From contig NZ_CP107905.1 of the NCBI RefSeq assembly GCF_036014015.1, forward strand, positions 8,618,001 through 8,682,000: a stretch of 64,000 nucleotides of DNA. The letters run 5' to 3'. Every line of letters starts with the position of its first letter. Within the stretch, counting starts at the first letter, position 1. A program made the position numbers and the translations under genes. Below are positions 45,659 to 56,398 of the stretch, piece after piece. The notes under the pieces are model-generated. The model searched no databases. It saw only the letters and a program-made list of their open reading frames with translations, and was not told the origin of the DNA. The stretch is from Streptomyces sp. NBC_00457 (GTDB lineage: Bacteria; Actinomycetota; Actinomycetes; Streptomycetales; Streptomycetaceae).

Positions 45659-46062
45659 CGGGCCCCGATCCTCGCGAGGGCGCCGAGTACCCAGCTGGCA
45701 CCGCAGCCCACTCGGCCCGCGTGACCATCGGACGGCCGGTTCGGATGGGGGTGCCCACAGGCACAGAAGTACCGCTCGGCCCGCAGCACCTCTTGGTCCA
45801 TCGCCTGGTCCGTCGCGGCTTCGGGGTTCCTGCGCAACCGGAGCCACGAGGGCACGGATGGCGCCCCCTTGGTCCCCGTGCCGGGCACGATGCGCCGGAT
45901 CTCGCGCCGTGTTCTGCCATGGCAGCGGGGGCAGTTGCCCTCGACGACGACACCGAGGCCGTCATCCGCGTCGCGCCAGGTGAAGGGGGACGTGGTACGG
46001 CCGACGTCGGTGGCGGCGTACTCGGCGTCGAAGTCGTGGCTGCGGGGCGGTTGTTCAGGCAT
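45655..46062 (-). CDS. zinc-ribbon-like protein of the caspase-Hsp90 operon
   Basis: A 135-residue soluble protein. Metal-binding-like pairs are CPRCHGRTRREIRR near residue 44 and FCACGHPHPN near residue 98, followed by VGCGASWV. This looks like one or two treble-clef or zinc-ribbon units. The middle is basic (WLRLRRNPEAATDQ). The ATG at 46062 overlaps the end of the caspase-Hsp90 gene by eight bases, and its own stop overlaps the next start. No enzyme motif is present; an adaptor or nucleic-acid-sensing part is possible. Confidence 0.75.
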   Translation of the reverse strand: MPEQPPRSHDFDAEYAATDVGRTTSPFTWRDADDGLGVVVEGNCPRCHGRTRREIRRIVPGTGTKGAPSVPSWLRLRRNPEAATDQAMDQEVLRAERYFCACGHPHPNRPSDGHAGRVGCGASWVLGALARIGAR

Positions 46063-49000
46063 CGTCCCCCTCCAGACGCAGGTCGAACATGGCGGCGTAC
46101 AGGCGCAGCCGCCCTCTGATCCAGTCCTCGGTCTCTCCGGTGGCCTGCGCTGCGAGCGTGATGTGCCGTGTCGTCACCAGGCCCTCCACAGCGGGCAGTA
46201 CGCCGTCGAAATGTCTGCTCAGCAGGGCGAGGTCCTGCCACAAGGGGACTACGCCGGGCACGGACGGCAGTGTGACCGGGACCGGCCACAGGGGAAGGTA
46301 GGGCTCGATGCGCCGGGCCGTGTCCGGGAGCGGTTCGCCGAGCCGGGCGGCGACGCTGACCAGGTCCAGGGGCGAGGGCGGCTGGTCGTGGTCGCTCACC
46401 CAATGATCCGGGTCGAGCGCGGTCAGGTCGTGCCGGGTGGGGGGTGAGTCGGGCAGCGCCGCGGACGCGGCCCGGGACAGATCCGGCACCAGGGCGCCGA
46501 GGGGACGCAGCGCCGCCAGCCGTGCATAGGCCGCAGCGGTGCCGATCTTGAGTTCCGCCGCGATATCGGCCAGCCAATGGGGCGTGAGCGGCTTCCATAC
46601 GCTCGGCAGGTAGTAGTTGTTTTCCCGGGGCTGTTCGGTCAGGGCGCTGCACTCTTTGGCAGACGGACGGTGATCGGCGAGGTCCTCGGGGAGTACCGGC
46701 ACCGTCAGGCCGAAACGGGGCGCCTCGCGCTCGGCGATCCCCCACACCTCGCGCAGGGATTCGTGCAGGAATCCGGCGGACTGGAAGAGGGAGGCCGTGG
46801 TCAGCCGGTCCGTGGGCCAGTTCTCCGACTCGTTGGAGACCTCCTTCCCCGACAGGACGAAGCGCGTGCGCAAGGGGAGATCCCGCCAGGCCAGGAGGGG
46901 AGTGAGGTCGTCCGGGACATCGAGGCCCGCGGTGCGCAGCTGCTCGACGGCGTGGAGGAATCCCTCCTCGACGCCGGTCCATGGCCGTGCCAGTCGCCCC
47001 AACTGCTCGAGCCCCACGCCGTCCTCCAGCCGGTGACTGTCTCCGATGCAGTCGTTGATGAGTGCGACGACGACGGGGGTGGGGACGACCTGCGACGCGA
47101 GCGAGTCGTGGGCATAGTGGCGCTCGTGGATCAGGCCGAGACGGGCAGCCGCGTGGGCCAGGCACTCCTCGGCCTCGGCGAGGCTGATTCCCCGACCGGA
47201 CGCCAGGTCGAACGTCGCGGTCCAGGGCAGAGCGTCGTGCCCGTCGCTGTCGACGTGGACGCGATTCTTGAGGACGGTCTGGACATCGGCATCGAGTTCC
47301 GCCCAAGCGGTGACCTGTTCAGCCGGGGGAGCGGTCCAGCCGAGCCACTCGAAGCGGGAGAGCGTGGCCAGGATCTCGGAGGCCGGCAGCCCCAGGTTCC
47401 GGCTGGTCGTGTGGATCTGCTCCGGGGTGCTCACTCGGAGCAGGTTGGAGCTGTACACGTCATCACTGGGCAGTGTCAGCCTGTCGATGTCGTCGGCCGT
47501 GCACACGTAGTCCTCGTGATGCGCCGGGACGGCAGGCCAAGGCTTCTCGCGGCCCAGGACGGCGTAGCGGGCGCACCGTCGGACCACCTCTCCGAGCGGC
47601 ATCGCCAGTCGCTCGGACGCCAGCACCGCGCCGCCGAGGTCGTAGAGCCCTTCCGAACCGTCGGCGGCGATACTTCGCGGGTTGGAGAATGCGTCGACGA
47701 TGGCGCGGTCATCCTGGTCCGGAACCAGGGACGGAACCTCTCCGGAGACCGGCGACGCTCCTCTCCGCTTGTGGACCGGGCGAAATCGCCGCCTCCGCTT
47801 GATCACCTCATCCACTGGCAGGCCATGGCGTCCGGCGTACGCGACCACTCCCCACCAGGTGTTGGGGATCCCCCAGATGTCGGCGTCCCCGGGTTCTGGA
47901 ACCGGATATCCCTCCAGGCTCAAAGGCTGCGCCGGAGCGTCCGAGCCCTGCGCCAGAGCGAGGACGGCGGCTCTCCAGGGCGCGGTGTACTGGAGATCCG
48001 TGTCCGCTCCAAAACGCTTGGATGCCTGCCACCTGTCGCCAAGCGTCTGATCCAGAGGGAACCAGCCCTGCGCGTCGAGAGAATGTACGTCCGACACGCC
48101 CCTGCGCACCGTCAGCCCCTTGCCGCGCCACTCGCTGTGCAGGATGGTGGCGGCGGCCAATTGGTCGGTTTCCAACTCCCAGAGCCACTCCATGGTGAGC
48201 TCCGGCCACCCTGCGAGGGCGGCGGCGCCCGCGCGCCAGTTCTGCTCGGCCCAGGAACGGTCGTAGTCCTGGAGCTCCTTCCGGTTCACACTGAGTCGCC
48301 CCGCGTGCGGACCGGTCAGGTTGAGTACGTAGCCGAAGGGCTGCTGATCAGTGGCGATGCCGTCGCACAGTACCGCGCCCTGCCCGGGCACCCACCACAG
48401 CACGCCCGGGACGGCTTCGAGCGCCTCGGCGACCGCGCCGGCGTCCTGGTGCAGCACGCCAGGGGCCCATGGGCGATCGAGACCGGGCGCGTCACACACG
48501 TGCAGTTCGAACTCGCTGACCCGGACCAGCTCGCGCAGCGTCTTCACACACGACAGTCCGTCGGTCACGGGGCCCTCGCGCAGGTACAGGCGGACGAGAG
48601 TGCCGCCGCCGGAGAGACTGTCCCCCGTCCCGTCGTGACGCTTGATGCGGAAAAGACTGCCGCTGCTCGGAATGTCGACTTGGAGCGCGTGATCGTCGGG
48701 AATGCCCTTCTGGTTGACCTGACGAGTCACGATGGTCATCTCGTCGTCGAGCATGAAGTAGCTGAACACACCGATGCCGAAACGGCTGTTGGGATAGAGC
48801 CGTAGTCCGGGGTCGTGGCGCAGCCAGCGCGACTGCTCGCGGCGGAAGGCTTTCGACTGCTCGAAGCGACTACCGGCCCGGGTGAACGTGTACTTCAACT
48901 GCTCGGCGCTCATGCCGACGCCGTTGTCCCGGCACTCCACATAGCGGCCGCGGTCGTCCTCGCCCTGACTGATGGTGATGTGGCCGGACCAGGCGTCCGG

Positions 49001-51010
49001 GTTCATGCCCATGCTGGTCAGGTACTTCCAGCGCATCGCACGGTAACGGCACGCGTCCATGGCGTTCTGGTACAACTCGCGCAGGGCGAGATGGGGTTCT
49101 CCGGAGTAGAGCTGCTCGCCCATCAGCAGCTCGCGGACCTCGGTCTGAGCCAGGCGGAAGCGCAGCAGGGGCGTCTCGTACGCCGGGACGTTGCCGACCT
49201 GGGCAGGGCCCACCCCTCGCGGAGTGATCTTCCTCGGCACCGCTGCCAGCAGTGCCGCCTCCGCGGCCGGCCGCGTGTCGGCCAGCGTCAGGACCTCCTC
49301 AGCGATCTGGTCCGCCCGCTCGGCCACCTCGGTGAGAGCGGCATGCAGGGCCTGATGCTGGCAGAGTGCGTCGAGATGCAGCGCGTCACGGTCCTCCTCC
49401 CAGGCCAAGTGGCGGACGAGCCCGATGACTTGGTGCGCCTGCACCGGGTCGCTCACGGCCAGGTGCTCGGCCACGATCTCGGGGAAGGTGCGCACGTCCA
49501 CGGCGAGTACGGCCGCGAGGCGCAGCAGCGCGGTCAGCGGCTGGATCCGCAGTGTCTGGTGGTTGCCATGGAGGAGCACCTTGCCGCGGGCGTGCAGGTG
49601 CGCGTCCTCGCGTGGTTCGGGCAGCCCGATGGCGGCGGCAGCAGAGCACAGCAGCTCGGACAACTCCTTGACCCGGCCGTCCGCCCTGTCCTGTCCGAGC
49701 AGCAGCGAGGCGAGATCGTCGGCCGGACCGGCGGGCACCGGGGCGCTGTCCGTCTCGAAGCGCTCGGCGATCCAGCGGTGCACCAGCCACATGGTCACGG
49801 TGGTCGCGTCCTGCGCGCGGTGACGAGCGCGGCAGTCGGCCACTTTGCGGGCCACGCGCGCGTACTGGTCGATGACCTGCTCGTAGTGCCTGCGATCGTC
49901 GTTGGGCAGGATCTGCGGATCGAGGGTCAGGGGATCGGCCTCGGCCGCACGGCTCAGCCGGTCCGCCCAGGCGGCCTCGTGGAGAAAGGGGGCGGCCACC
50001 AGGACCGCCGCCTCCACGGCCGAGAGCGTGGCGGTGTCCGGCAGCAGCCGCGGCAGCCGATCGCCCAGCAGACGGATGGGGAACAGGTCGTCGACCCATG
50101 GATCCGGCTCGGGCATGCGCTTACGGGCCGTGTGGAGCGTGTCCGCGCAGCCCTTCACCCACGTCTCCAAGGACTGCAGCAGACCGGGCACGCAGGCCTG
50201 CTGGCTCTGCTCGACGCGCTTCCACAGCGGGCAGCCCCGTACGGCGTCGCGCCAGGCCTCCAGAAGTTCCTGACCCTCGCAGATCTCCGCGACCCGGGTC
50301 TCCGCCTCCAGGTTGGTGCCGTACCGGATGGCTGCCAGCTGTCGTACCTGATGCCGGTCCGCCTCGGCCTGAGCCGCCTGCTGGGCCATCGTGAAGACGC
50401 TCTGGACGGTGCGCGCGGATGTCATCGAGTCCAGGGCCTCGACGAGCCCTCCGGTGAAGAAACTGCCCCGGGGGGTGAAGTCACTGAGTTCCCCGGGCGA
50501 GCAGCCGGTCATCACGGCGAATCCCCCGTGCGGCGGGCCGTTGTCGATGCTGTTGCCGAAGGGCACGCCGTCGTCGGGCATCTCGGTACGGCAGGCGTCG
50601 ATGAGCCAGAGAACTGTTGCCGCCTTACAGCTCTTGAGCAGGGGACTGATCTTCGCCGGCAGGAGCGAGTCGATGTACGGCTCCTCCCAGTTCCCGTCCT
50701 CGGGCGGGGTCACGTCCCACGGGACGAGGAAGTCCTCCGTGCCGACACGGATGCCGTGGCCGGTGAAATAGAGCAGCAGTGTGCCGCCCTCAGGTATGCC
50801 CCGGGCCACCTCGCTGATGGTCGCCCTGATACGGGAGCGGCCCGCATCCGCGTTGTGCAGCGTCCGCACCTCGTAGTGCGAGTCGTGGAGCACCGTCTTC
50901 ATCCGGGTGAGATCGGCCGCCACGGCCGCGTCGAGCGATTCGGCGCCCGATGGTGCCGCGGGTGTGTCCCCGACCCCGATCAGCAGTGCCCTGCGTGCTG
51001 AACGCCCCAT
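46055..51010 (-). CDS. caspase-like protease fused to Hsp90-like ATPase and C-terminal repeat region
   Basis: A 1,651-residue protein. Residues 1-250 are a caspase (C14) domain with dyad His85 (YFTGHGIR) and Cys140 (WLIDACRTE). About 300-590 is all-helical and possibly an inactive HD-type domain. About 605-920 is a GHKL/Hsp90 module: N-box LRELYQNAMDA (Glu645, Asn649, Asp652), DNGVGMS (695-701), the glycine-rich FGIGVFSYF (744-752), GGTLVRLYL, and LSVNRKELQ, which resembles the Hsp90 middle-domain Arg segment. About 960-1651 holds several winged-helix-like units (LGLPASEILATLSRF, LGEPLPDTARRIEPYL). All ATP and protease motifs look intact. Two overlapping genes follow. It resembles computationally described caspase-Hsp90 conflict proteins; the role is inferred. 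Confidence 0.88.
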   Translation of the reverse strand: MGRSARRALLIGVGDTPAAPSGAESLDAAVAADLTRMKTVLHDSHYEVRTLHNADAGRSRIRATISEVARGIPEGGTLLLYFTGHGIRVGTEDFLVPWDVTPPEDGNWEEPYIDSLLPAKISPLLKSCKAATVLWLIDACRTEMPDDGVPFGNSIDNGPPHGGFAVMTGCSPGELSDFTPRGSFFTGGLVEALDSMTSARTVQSVFTMAQQAAQAEADRHQVRQLAAIRYGTNLEAETRVAEICEGQELLEAWRDAVRGCPLWKRVEQSQQACVPGLLQSLETWVKGCADTLHTARKRMPEPDPWVDDLFPIRLLGDRLPRLLPDTATLSAVEAAVLVAAPFLHEAAWADRLSRAAEADPLTLDPQILPNDDRRHYEQVIDQYARVARKVADCRARHRAQDATTVTMWLVHRWIAERFETDSAPVPAGPADDLASLLLGQDRADGRVKELSELLCSAAAAIGLPEPREDAHLHARGKVLLHGNHQTLRIQPLTALLRLAAVLAVDVRTFPEIVAEHLAVSDPVQAHQVIGLVRHLAWEEDRDALHLDALCQHQALHAALTEVAERADQIAEEVLTLADTRPAAEAALLAAVPRKITPRGVGPAQVGNVPAYETPLLRFRLAQTEVRELLMGEQLYSGEPHLALRELYQNAMDACRYRAMRWKYLTSMGMNPDAWSGHITISQGEDDRGRYVECRDNGVGMSAEQLKYTFTRAGSRFEQSKAFRREQSRWLRHDPGLRLYPNSRFGIGVFSYFMLDDEMTIVTRQVNQKGIPDDHALQVDIPSSGSLFRIKRHDGTGDSLSGGGTLVRLYLREGPVTDGLSCVKTLRELVRVSEFELHVCDAPGLDRPWAPGVLHQDAGAVAEALEAVPGVLWWVPGQGAVLCDGIATDQQPFGYVLNLTGPHAGRLSVNRKELQDYDRSWAEQNWRAGAAALAGWPELTMEWLWELETDQLAAATILHSEWRGKGLTVRRGVSDVHSLDAQGWFPLDQTLGDRWQASKRFGADTDLQYTAPWRAAVLALAQGSDAPAQPLSLEGYPVPEPGDADIWGIPNTWWGVVAYAGRHGLPVDEVIKRRRRFRPVHKRRGASPVSGEVPSLVPDQDDRAIVDAFSNPRSIAADGSEGLYDLGGAVLASERLAMPLGEVVRRCARYAVLGREKPWPAVPAHHEDYVCTADDIDRLTLPSDDVYSSNLLRVSTPEQIHTTSRNLGLPASEILATLSRFEWLGWTAPPAEQVTAWAELDADVQTVLKNRVHVDSDGHDALPWTATFDLASGRGISLAEAEECLAHAAARLGLIHERHYAHDSLASQVVPTPVVVALINDCIGDSHRLEDGVGLEQLGRLARPWTGVEEGFLHAVEQLRTAGLDVPDDLTPLLAWRDLPLRTRFVLSGKEVSNESENWPTDRLTTASLFQSAGFLHESLREVWGIAEREAPRFGLTVPVLPEDLADHRPSAKECSALTEQPRENNYYLPSVWKPLTPHWLADIAAELKIGTAAAYARLAALRPLGALVPDLSRAASAALPDSPPTRHDLTALDPDHWVSDHDQPPSPLDLVSVAARLGEPLPDTARRIEPYLPLWPVPVTLPSVPGVVPLWQDLALLSRHFDGVLPAVEGLVTTRHITLAAQATGETEDWIRGRLRLYAAMFDLRLEGDDA

Positions 51011-51110
51011 GTCAGTCCCCCCGTTTCGGCGTCAACATGATGGCACCGCGGACAAGCAACGCGAAGGGGATACAAGGAACCTGACGACGGTTCAGCAGCG
51101 GAGCGGAGGG

Positions 51111-51809
51111 TCAGTACCGCGTGATCGCCGTCCGCCCGCTCGTCGTCCCGATCGCGAGGTGCGGTCTGCGGCCGGGGTCGGCCCACTGGAGGATCCGCCG
51201 CATCGCGTCCGCCGGCACCGACACACAACCGGCCGTCGCCCCGCGCCCGTTGACATGCAGGAAGATCCCGGCTCCGCGGTGGCGGACGGGCTTGTGGTAG
51301 TTGAAGTCGACGACGAGCGCGTGGTCGTACTGCGTGGTGTACGAGATCAGCCGCTCCGACTCGGCGGCCCGGCAGTCGGCCGCCAGGGGCTCGGTCCAGC
51401 GGTTGTAGGAGCGCGAGTCGTTGTCCTGGCACCACCAGGAGTTCCGGCGCACAAGGCGGTAGGTGTACGTCGTCCCGCGCGGCGCCGCTTTGATGCCGAA
51501 GGCGTACGGCATGCCGTACAGCCCGGTGGGCGTGGTGTTCGTGCCCTGCTTGCGCGTGGCGCCCTCGACCAGGCCGTTCGCGCCGAAGCGGGCGGCGGCG
51601 GAACCCGCCTTGACCCAGCGGCCGTCGCTCAGGTCCCACCAGGTGACCGTGCCGGTCGTGGAGCCGGTCCGGGGTGCCACGGCCGTGATCAGCTGGGTGC
51701 CGCCGCCGGTGTCCGCCATCCGCGCGGGCAGCGGCGGGGCGCCCTCGGGCGCGGCACCGAGCAGGAGGAGGGGCGAGGCGGCGAGGGCGACGACGACACC
51801 GGGGCGCAT
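51111..51809 (-). CDS. secreted L,D-transpeptidase-like (YkuD) protein
   Basis: A 232-residue protein with a signal peptide (MRPGVVVALAASPLLLLGAAP). The YkuD catalytic motif appears late as IFLHVNGRGATAGCVSVP, with His and the Cys nucleophile in place. TPTGLYGMPYAFG is the usual glycan-loop lead-in. Members cross-link peptidoglycan or attach proteins to it. A dibasic, Trp-rich middle (NSWWCQDNDSRSYNRW) is typical of the actinobacterial branch. It starts three bases after the stop of the upstream PPOX gene and is likely cotranscribed with it. Confidence 0.88.
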   Translation of the reverse strand: MRPGVVVALAASPLLLLGAAPEGAPPLPARMADTGGGTQLITAVAPRTGSTTGTVTWWDLSDGRWVKAGSAAARFGANGLVEGATRKQGTNTTPTGLYGMPYAFGIKAAPRGTTYTYRLVRRNSWWCQDNDSRSYNRWTEPLAADCRAAESERLISYTTQYDHALVVDFNYHKPVRHRGAGIFLHVNGRGATAGCVSVPADAMRRILQWADPGRRPHLAIGTTSGRTAITRY

Positions 51810-51812
51810 GCC

Positions 51813-52400
51813 TCAGACCGTAGACGGGGGCAGCGGCAACGGCAGCCCGGGTAGGCCATCCAGGCTGGTCCCGATGTGATCCTTCTTCTGGAAATAGGCG
51901 CTGAGCGAGGCGTCGTCCTCGCGCGCGAAGCGCTTGGCGTGCAGGTCGCGGTCCGTGTCGTACGTCATGAAGGGCACCGCGTAACCGCAGGTGTCGCGGA
52001 CGAGTTCGGCCGTCACGACGATGATCGCGCGCAGCCCATGCGGCGTCGGGTCGATGTCCGGGAAGTGGGAGAGGAGTTCCCCGAAGCGGGGGTCGTCGCG
52101 GAAGACCGGCTCGCCCCGGCCATGCACCCGGACGATGTTGGGCGGGCCCTGGAAGGCGCACCACATGAGAGTGATCCGGCCGTTCTCTCGCAGATGAGCG
52201 ACGGTCTCCGCGTTGGATCCGGCGAAGTCGAGGTAGGCCACGGTGTGGTCGTCCAGCACCGCGAAGGAACCTTTGAGGCCCTTGGGGGAGAGGTTGACCG
52301 TGCCGTCGCCGGAGAGCGGGGCGGTCGCGGTGAAGAAGAGGGGCTGCTCCTCGATGAACGTGCGGAGCCGGCCGTCTATGCGCTCATAAGTCTTTCCCAT
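51813..52400 (-). CDS. pyridoxamine 5'-phosphate oxidase-related flavoprotein
   Basis: A 195-residue split-barrel flavin-binding protein: FIEEQPLFFTATAP, VNLSPKGLKGSFAVLDDHTVAYLD, GSNAETVAHLRENGRITLMW and VRVHGRGEPVF. These match the PPOX family, which binds FMN or F420 and reduces diverse substrates. It lacks any sign of the vitamin B6 enzyme itself. CATAAT on the minus strand nine bases before the ATG suggests a leaderless or nearly leaderless mRNA, and an inverted repeat spans that site. The L,D-transpeptidase gene follows after three bases. Confidence 0.85.
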   Translation of the reverse strand: MGKTYERIDGRLRTFIEEQPLFFTATAPLSGDGTVNLSPKGLKGSFAVLDDHTVAYLDFAGSNAETVAHLRENGRITLMWCAFQGPPNIVRVHGRGEPVFRDDPRFGELLSHFPDIDPTPHGLRAIIVVTAELVRDTCGYAVPFMTYDTDRDLHAKRFAREDDASLSAYFQKKDHIGTSLDGLPGLPLPLPPSTV

Positions 52401-52402
52401 GG

Positions 52403-52425
52403 CTAACGATTATGAGCGTAGTTAG
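52403..52425 (-). promoter_or_regulatory. operator-like inverted repeat over the PPOX promoter
   Basis: CTAAC (52403-52407) and GTTAG (52421-52425) are inverted around the minus-strand -10 element CATAAT (52414-52409). A repressor bound here would block transcription. Confidence 0.45.
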
Positions 52426-52464
52426 TTCGCCTGTCTAATGAATCTCCCGATCCGGTTGTGCGAT

Positions 52465-52540
52465 CCGGTTGCGCGGAAGTCCGCGCAACCGGCTGCCGGG
52501 ACCGTGGCCGCCCCGGCCGGCGCTCACACGGGGCGGCCAC
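52465..52540 (-). terminator. tandem hairpin terminators
   Basis: GTGGCCGCCCC (52504-52514) pairs with GGGGCGGCCAC (52530-52540), and CCGGTTGCGCGGA (52465-52477) with TCCGCGCAACCGG (52480-52492). Both lie directly downstream of the minus-strand secreted-protein gene ending at 52554 and before the PPOX promoter. Confidence 0.75.
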
Positions 52541-52553
52541 AGCGCCTGTCACG

Positions 52554-53459
52554 TCACTGGGTGAGCGTGCAGGCGGCCAGGGAGTCCAGGCCCTGGGGCT
52601 TCTCGGCGGTACGGCCGATGGCGGTGGCGATGCGGTTGACGGTGGCGATGCGCTTGTCCTCGAGCGGGCCGAGGATGGCGTTCTGCACGAAGTTGGGTCC
52701 GCCCTGGCCGACGGTGTCGACCAGCCGCTGGTTGGCTTCCGCGATCTGGGTGTCGAGCAGCGCCAGGTTGCGGTCGACCTCGGCCTGGGCGGAGGCCGGG
52801 ATCGCGGGCAGCTCGGACTCGACGTCCGGGCAGCTGATCGCGCCGGCTCCGGTGTTCCCGGCCTCGTCGCCGGCGTCCCCGGCTCCCCCGGTGGCCGGGG
52901 CGCTCGGCGTGGACTCGACCTCCTCGCCGGCACCGGCTTCTTCACCGGCGCCGGCCTCTTCACCGGCGCCCGCTTCCGCACCGCCGCCGGCTTCCTCGCC
53001 CGCACCCGCACCGCCGTCCGCGTTCAGGGTGCAGGCGGCGAACGCCTCCAGCCCTTCCGGCTTCGCCGCCGCGCGGCCGATGGCGGTCTCGATGCGGTTG
53101 AGGGCGGCGACGCGCTTGTCCTCGAGCGGACCGAGGATGGCGTTCTGCACGAAGTTGGGTCCGCCCTGTCCGACGGTGTCGACGAGCCGCTTGTTGGCTT
53201 CGTCGATCTGGGTCTGCAGCTGGGCCAGGTTGCTGTCGACCTCGGCCTGGGCGGAGGCGGGGATCGCGGGCAGCTCGGAGGTGACGTCCGGGCAGCTGAT
53301 CGTGCCGGGACCCGCGAGGGTCCGGACGCCGTCGCCGCTCTTGGACGTCTCCCCGGCGAGGGCGGACTGGGCGATCACCGCGCCGGTCAGCACGACCGCG
53401 GCGGCGCCGCCGATGAACGCGACGCGTCGCTTGTTGTACTTCGGAAGAGCCCTGGACAT
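52554..53459 (-). CDS. secreted protein with a tandemly duplicated domain, function unknown
   Basis: A 301-residue exported protein with a signal or anchor helix at about 12-35 ([21 protein letters not shown]). Two copies of a domain of about 90 residues (about 54-143 and 210-299) each run from ISCPDV to ACTL and share [34 protein letters not shown] and EDKR. One Cys sits at each end of each copy, suggesting a disulphide. The linker is Gly/Ala/Glu-rich with repeated AGEE. No known domain is recognised. The copies are also very similar in DNA, so the duplication is recent or homogenised. It stands alone, with its own terminators. Confidence 0.8.
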   Translation of the reverse strand: MSRALPKYNKRRVAFIGGAAAVVLTGAVIAQSALAGETSKSGDGVRTLAGPGTISCPDVTSELPAIPASAQAEVDSNLAQLQTQIDEANKRLVDTVGQGGPNFVQNAILGPLEDKRVAALNRIETAIGRAAAKPEGLEAFAACTLNADGGAGAGEEAGGGAEAGAGEEAGAGEEAGAGEEVESTPSAPATGGAGDAGDEAGNTGAGAISCPDVESELPAIPASAQAEVDRNLALLDTQIAEANQRLVDTVGQGGPNFVQNAILGPLEDKRIATVNRIATAIGRTAEKPQGLDSLAACTLTQ

Positions 53460-53608
53460 GCGGATGCCTCACTCGGGTCAGGGTCGATTCGGTGGGTTCC
53501 GAACGACTCGGTTGTTTACAAACGCGGCGCCTGCGTCCGGCGAGAGATACGGGAAAGCGATTTCCCGCGTTCAACTCCATCCGCGATTCACCTCCCGGGC
53601 CCCCGAGA

Positions 53609-53645
53609 TTGACGAACCATGCAGACTCCTGCATACTCATGCATG
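53609..53645 (+). promoter_or_regulatory. argG promoter with ARG-box-like repeats
   Basis: TTGACG (53609-53614), a 17-bp spacer and CATACT (53632-53637). Over the -10 lie ATGCA (53619-53623), TGCAT (53630-53634) and ATGCA (53639-53643), a spaced set of half-sites like those at argC. ArgR repression is likely. Confidence 0.6.
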
Positions 53646-53671
53646 TCAGCGAACACTGTGAGGAGAAACCC

Positions 53672-54865
53672 GTGACCGAGCGCGTCGTACTCGCCTACTC
53701 AGGCGGACTGGACACCTCCGTCGCCATCGGCTGGATCGCCGAGGAGACGGGCGCCGAGGTCATCGCCGTTGCGGTCGACGTCGGCCAGGGCGGCGAGGAC
53801 CTGGACGTGATCCGCAAGCGCGCCCTCGCGTGCGGTGCCGTCGAGGCCGAGGTCGCGGACGCCAAGGACGAGTTCGCCGAGGAGTACTGCCTCCCGGCGA
53901 TCAAGGCCAACGCCCTCTACATGGACCGCTATCCGCTGGTCTCGGCCCTCTCCCGGCCGACGATCGTCAAGCACCTCGTCGCCGCCGCCCAGAAGCACGG
54001 CGCCACCACGGTCGCCCACGGCTGCACCGGCAAGGGCAACGACCAGGTCCGCTTCGAGGCGGGCATCGTCGCCCTCGCCCCGGACCTCAAGTGCATCGCC
54101 CCGGTCCGCGACTACGCGATGACCCGGGACAAGGCGATCGCGTTCTGCGAGGAGAAGAGCCTCCCGATCGCGACGACCAAGAAGTCCCCGTACTCCATCG
54201 ACCAGAACGTCTTCGGCCGTGCCGTCGAGACCGGCTTCCTCGAGGACATCTGGAACGCCCCGATCGAGGACATCTACGAGTACACCCAGAACCCGGCCAC
54301 CCCGCGCGACGCCGACGAAGTGATCATCTCCTTCAAGGCGGGCGTCCCGGTCGCCATCGACGGCAAGCCCGTCACCGTTCTGCAGGCCATCCAGCAGCTC
54401 AACGAGCGCGCCGGAGCCCAGGGCGTCGGCCGGATCGACATGGTCGAGGACCGCCTCGTGGGCATCAAGTCCCGTGAGGTGTACGAGGCGCCGGGCGCGA
54501 TCGCCCTGATCACCGCCCACCAGGAGCTGGAGAACGTCACCGTCGAGCGCGAACTCGCCCGCTACAAGCGGCAGGTCGAGCAGCGCTGGGGCGAACTGGT
54601 CTACGACGGCCAGTGGTTCTCCCCGCTCAAGCGCGCCCTGGAAGGCTTCATCGACGAGGCCAGCCAGCACGTCAACGGCGACATCCGGATGACCCTGCAC
54701 GGCGGCCGCGCGGTCGTCACGGGCCGGCGCTCCGAGACCTCGCTGTACGACTTCAACCTCGCCACGTACGACACCGGCGACACCTTCGACCAGGCCGCGG
54801 CCAAGGGCTTCATCGACATCTACAGCCTGTCGTCGAAGATCGCGGCGAAGCGGGACCTTTCTTAA
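53672..54865 (+). CDS. argG: argininosuccinate synthase
   Basis: A 397-residue enzyme that joins citrulline and aspartate using ATP. The N-terminal PP-loop [13 protein letters not shown] is intact, with [13 protein letters not shown] and [12 protein letters not shown] further on. Length is standard for the short bacterial form. The start is GTG 53672 with GAGGAG upstream; the longer frame crosses the promoter. The 3' end carries a 20-bp tandem duplication (54851-54870 and 54871-54890) that includes the stop codon. argH follows after a hairpin. Confidence 0.96.
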   Translation: MTERVVLAYSGGLDTSVAIGWIAEETGAEVIAVAVDVGQGGEDLDVIRKRALACGAVEAEVADAKDEFAEEYCLPAIKANALYMDRYPLVSALSRPTIVKHLVAAAQKHGATTVAHGCTGKGNDQVRFEAGIVALAPDLKCIAPVRDYAMTRDKAIAFCEEKSLPIATTKKSPYSIDQNVFGRAVETGFLEDIWNAPIEDIYEYTQNPATPRDADEVIISFKAGVPVAIDGKPVTVLQAIQQLNERAGAQGVGRIDMVEDRLVGIKSREVYEAPGAIALITAHQELENVTVERELARYKRQVEQRWGELVYDGQWFSPLKRALEGFIDEASQHVNGDIRMTLHGGRAVVTGRRSETSLYDFNLATYDTGDTFDQAAAKGFIDIYSLSSKIAAKRDLS

Positions 54866-54897
54866 GCAGTCGGGACCCCTCTCAAGCAGTAGCGTGA

Positions 54898-56397
<1,500 letters not shown>

Positions 56398-56398
56398 G

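Noticed and set aside
46577-51001. Two long plus-strand frames (742 and 728 residues) antisense to the caspase-Hsp90 gene
   Set aside because: The minus frame has intact catalytic and ATP-binding motifs in order; the plus frames have none and read as antisense artefacts.
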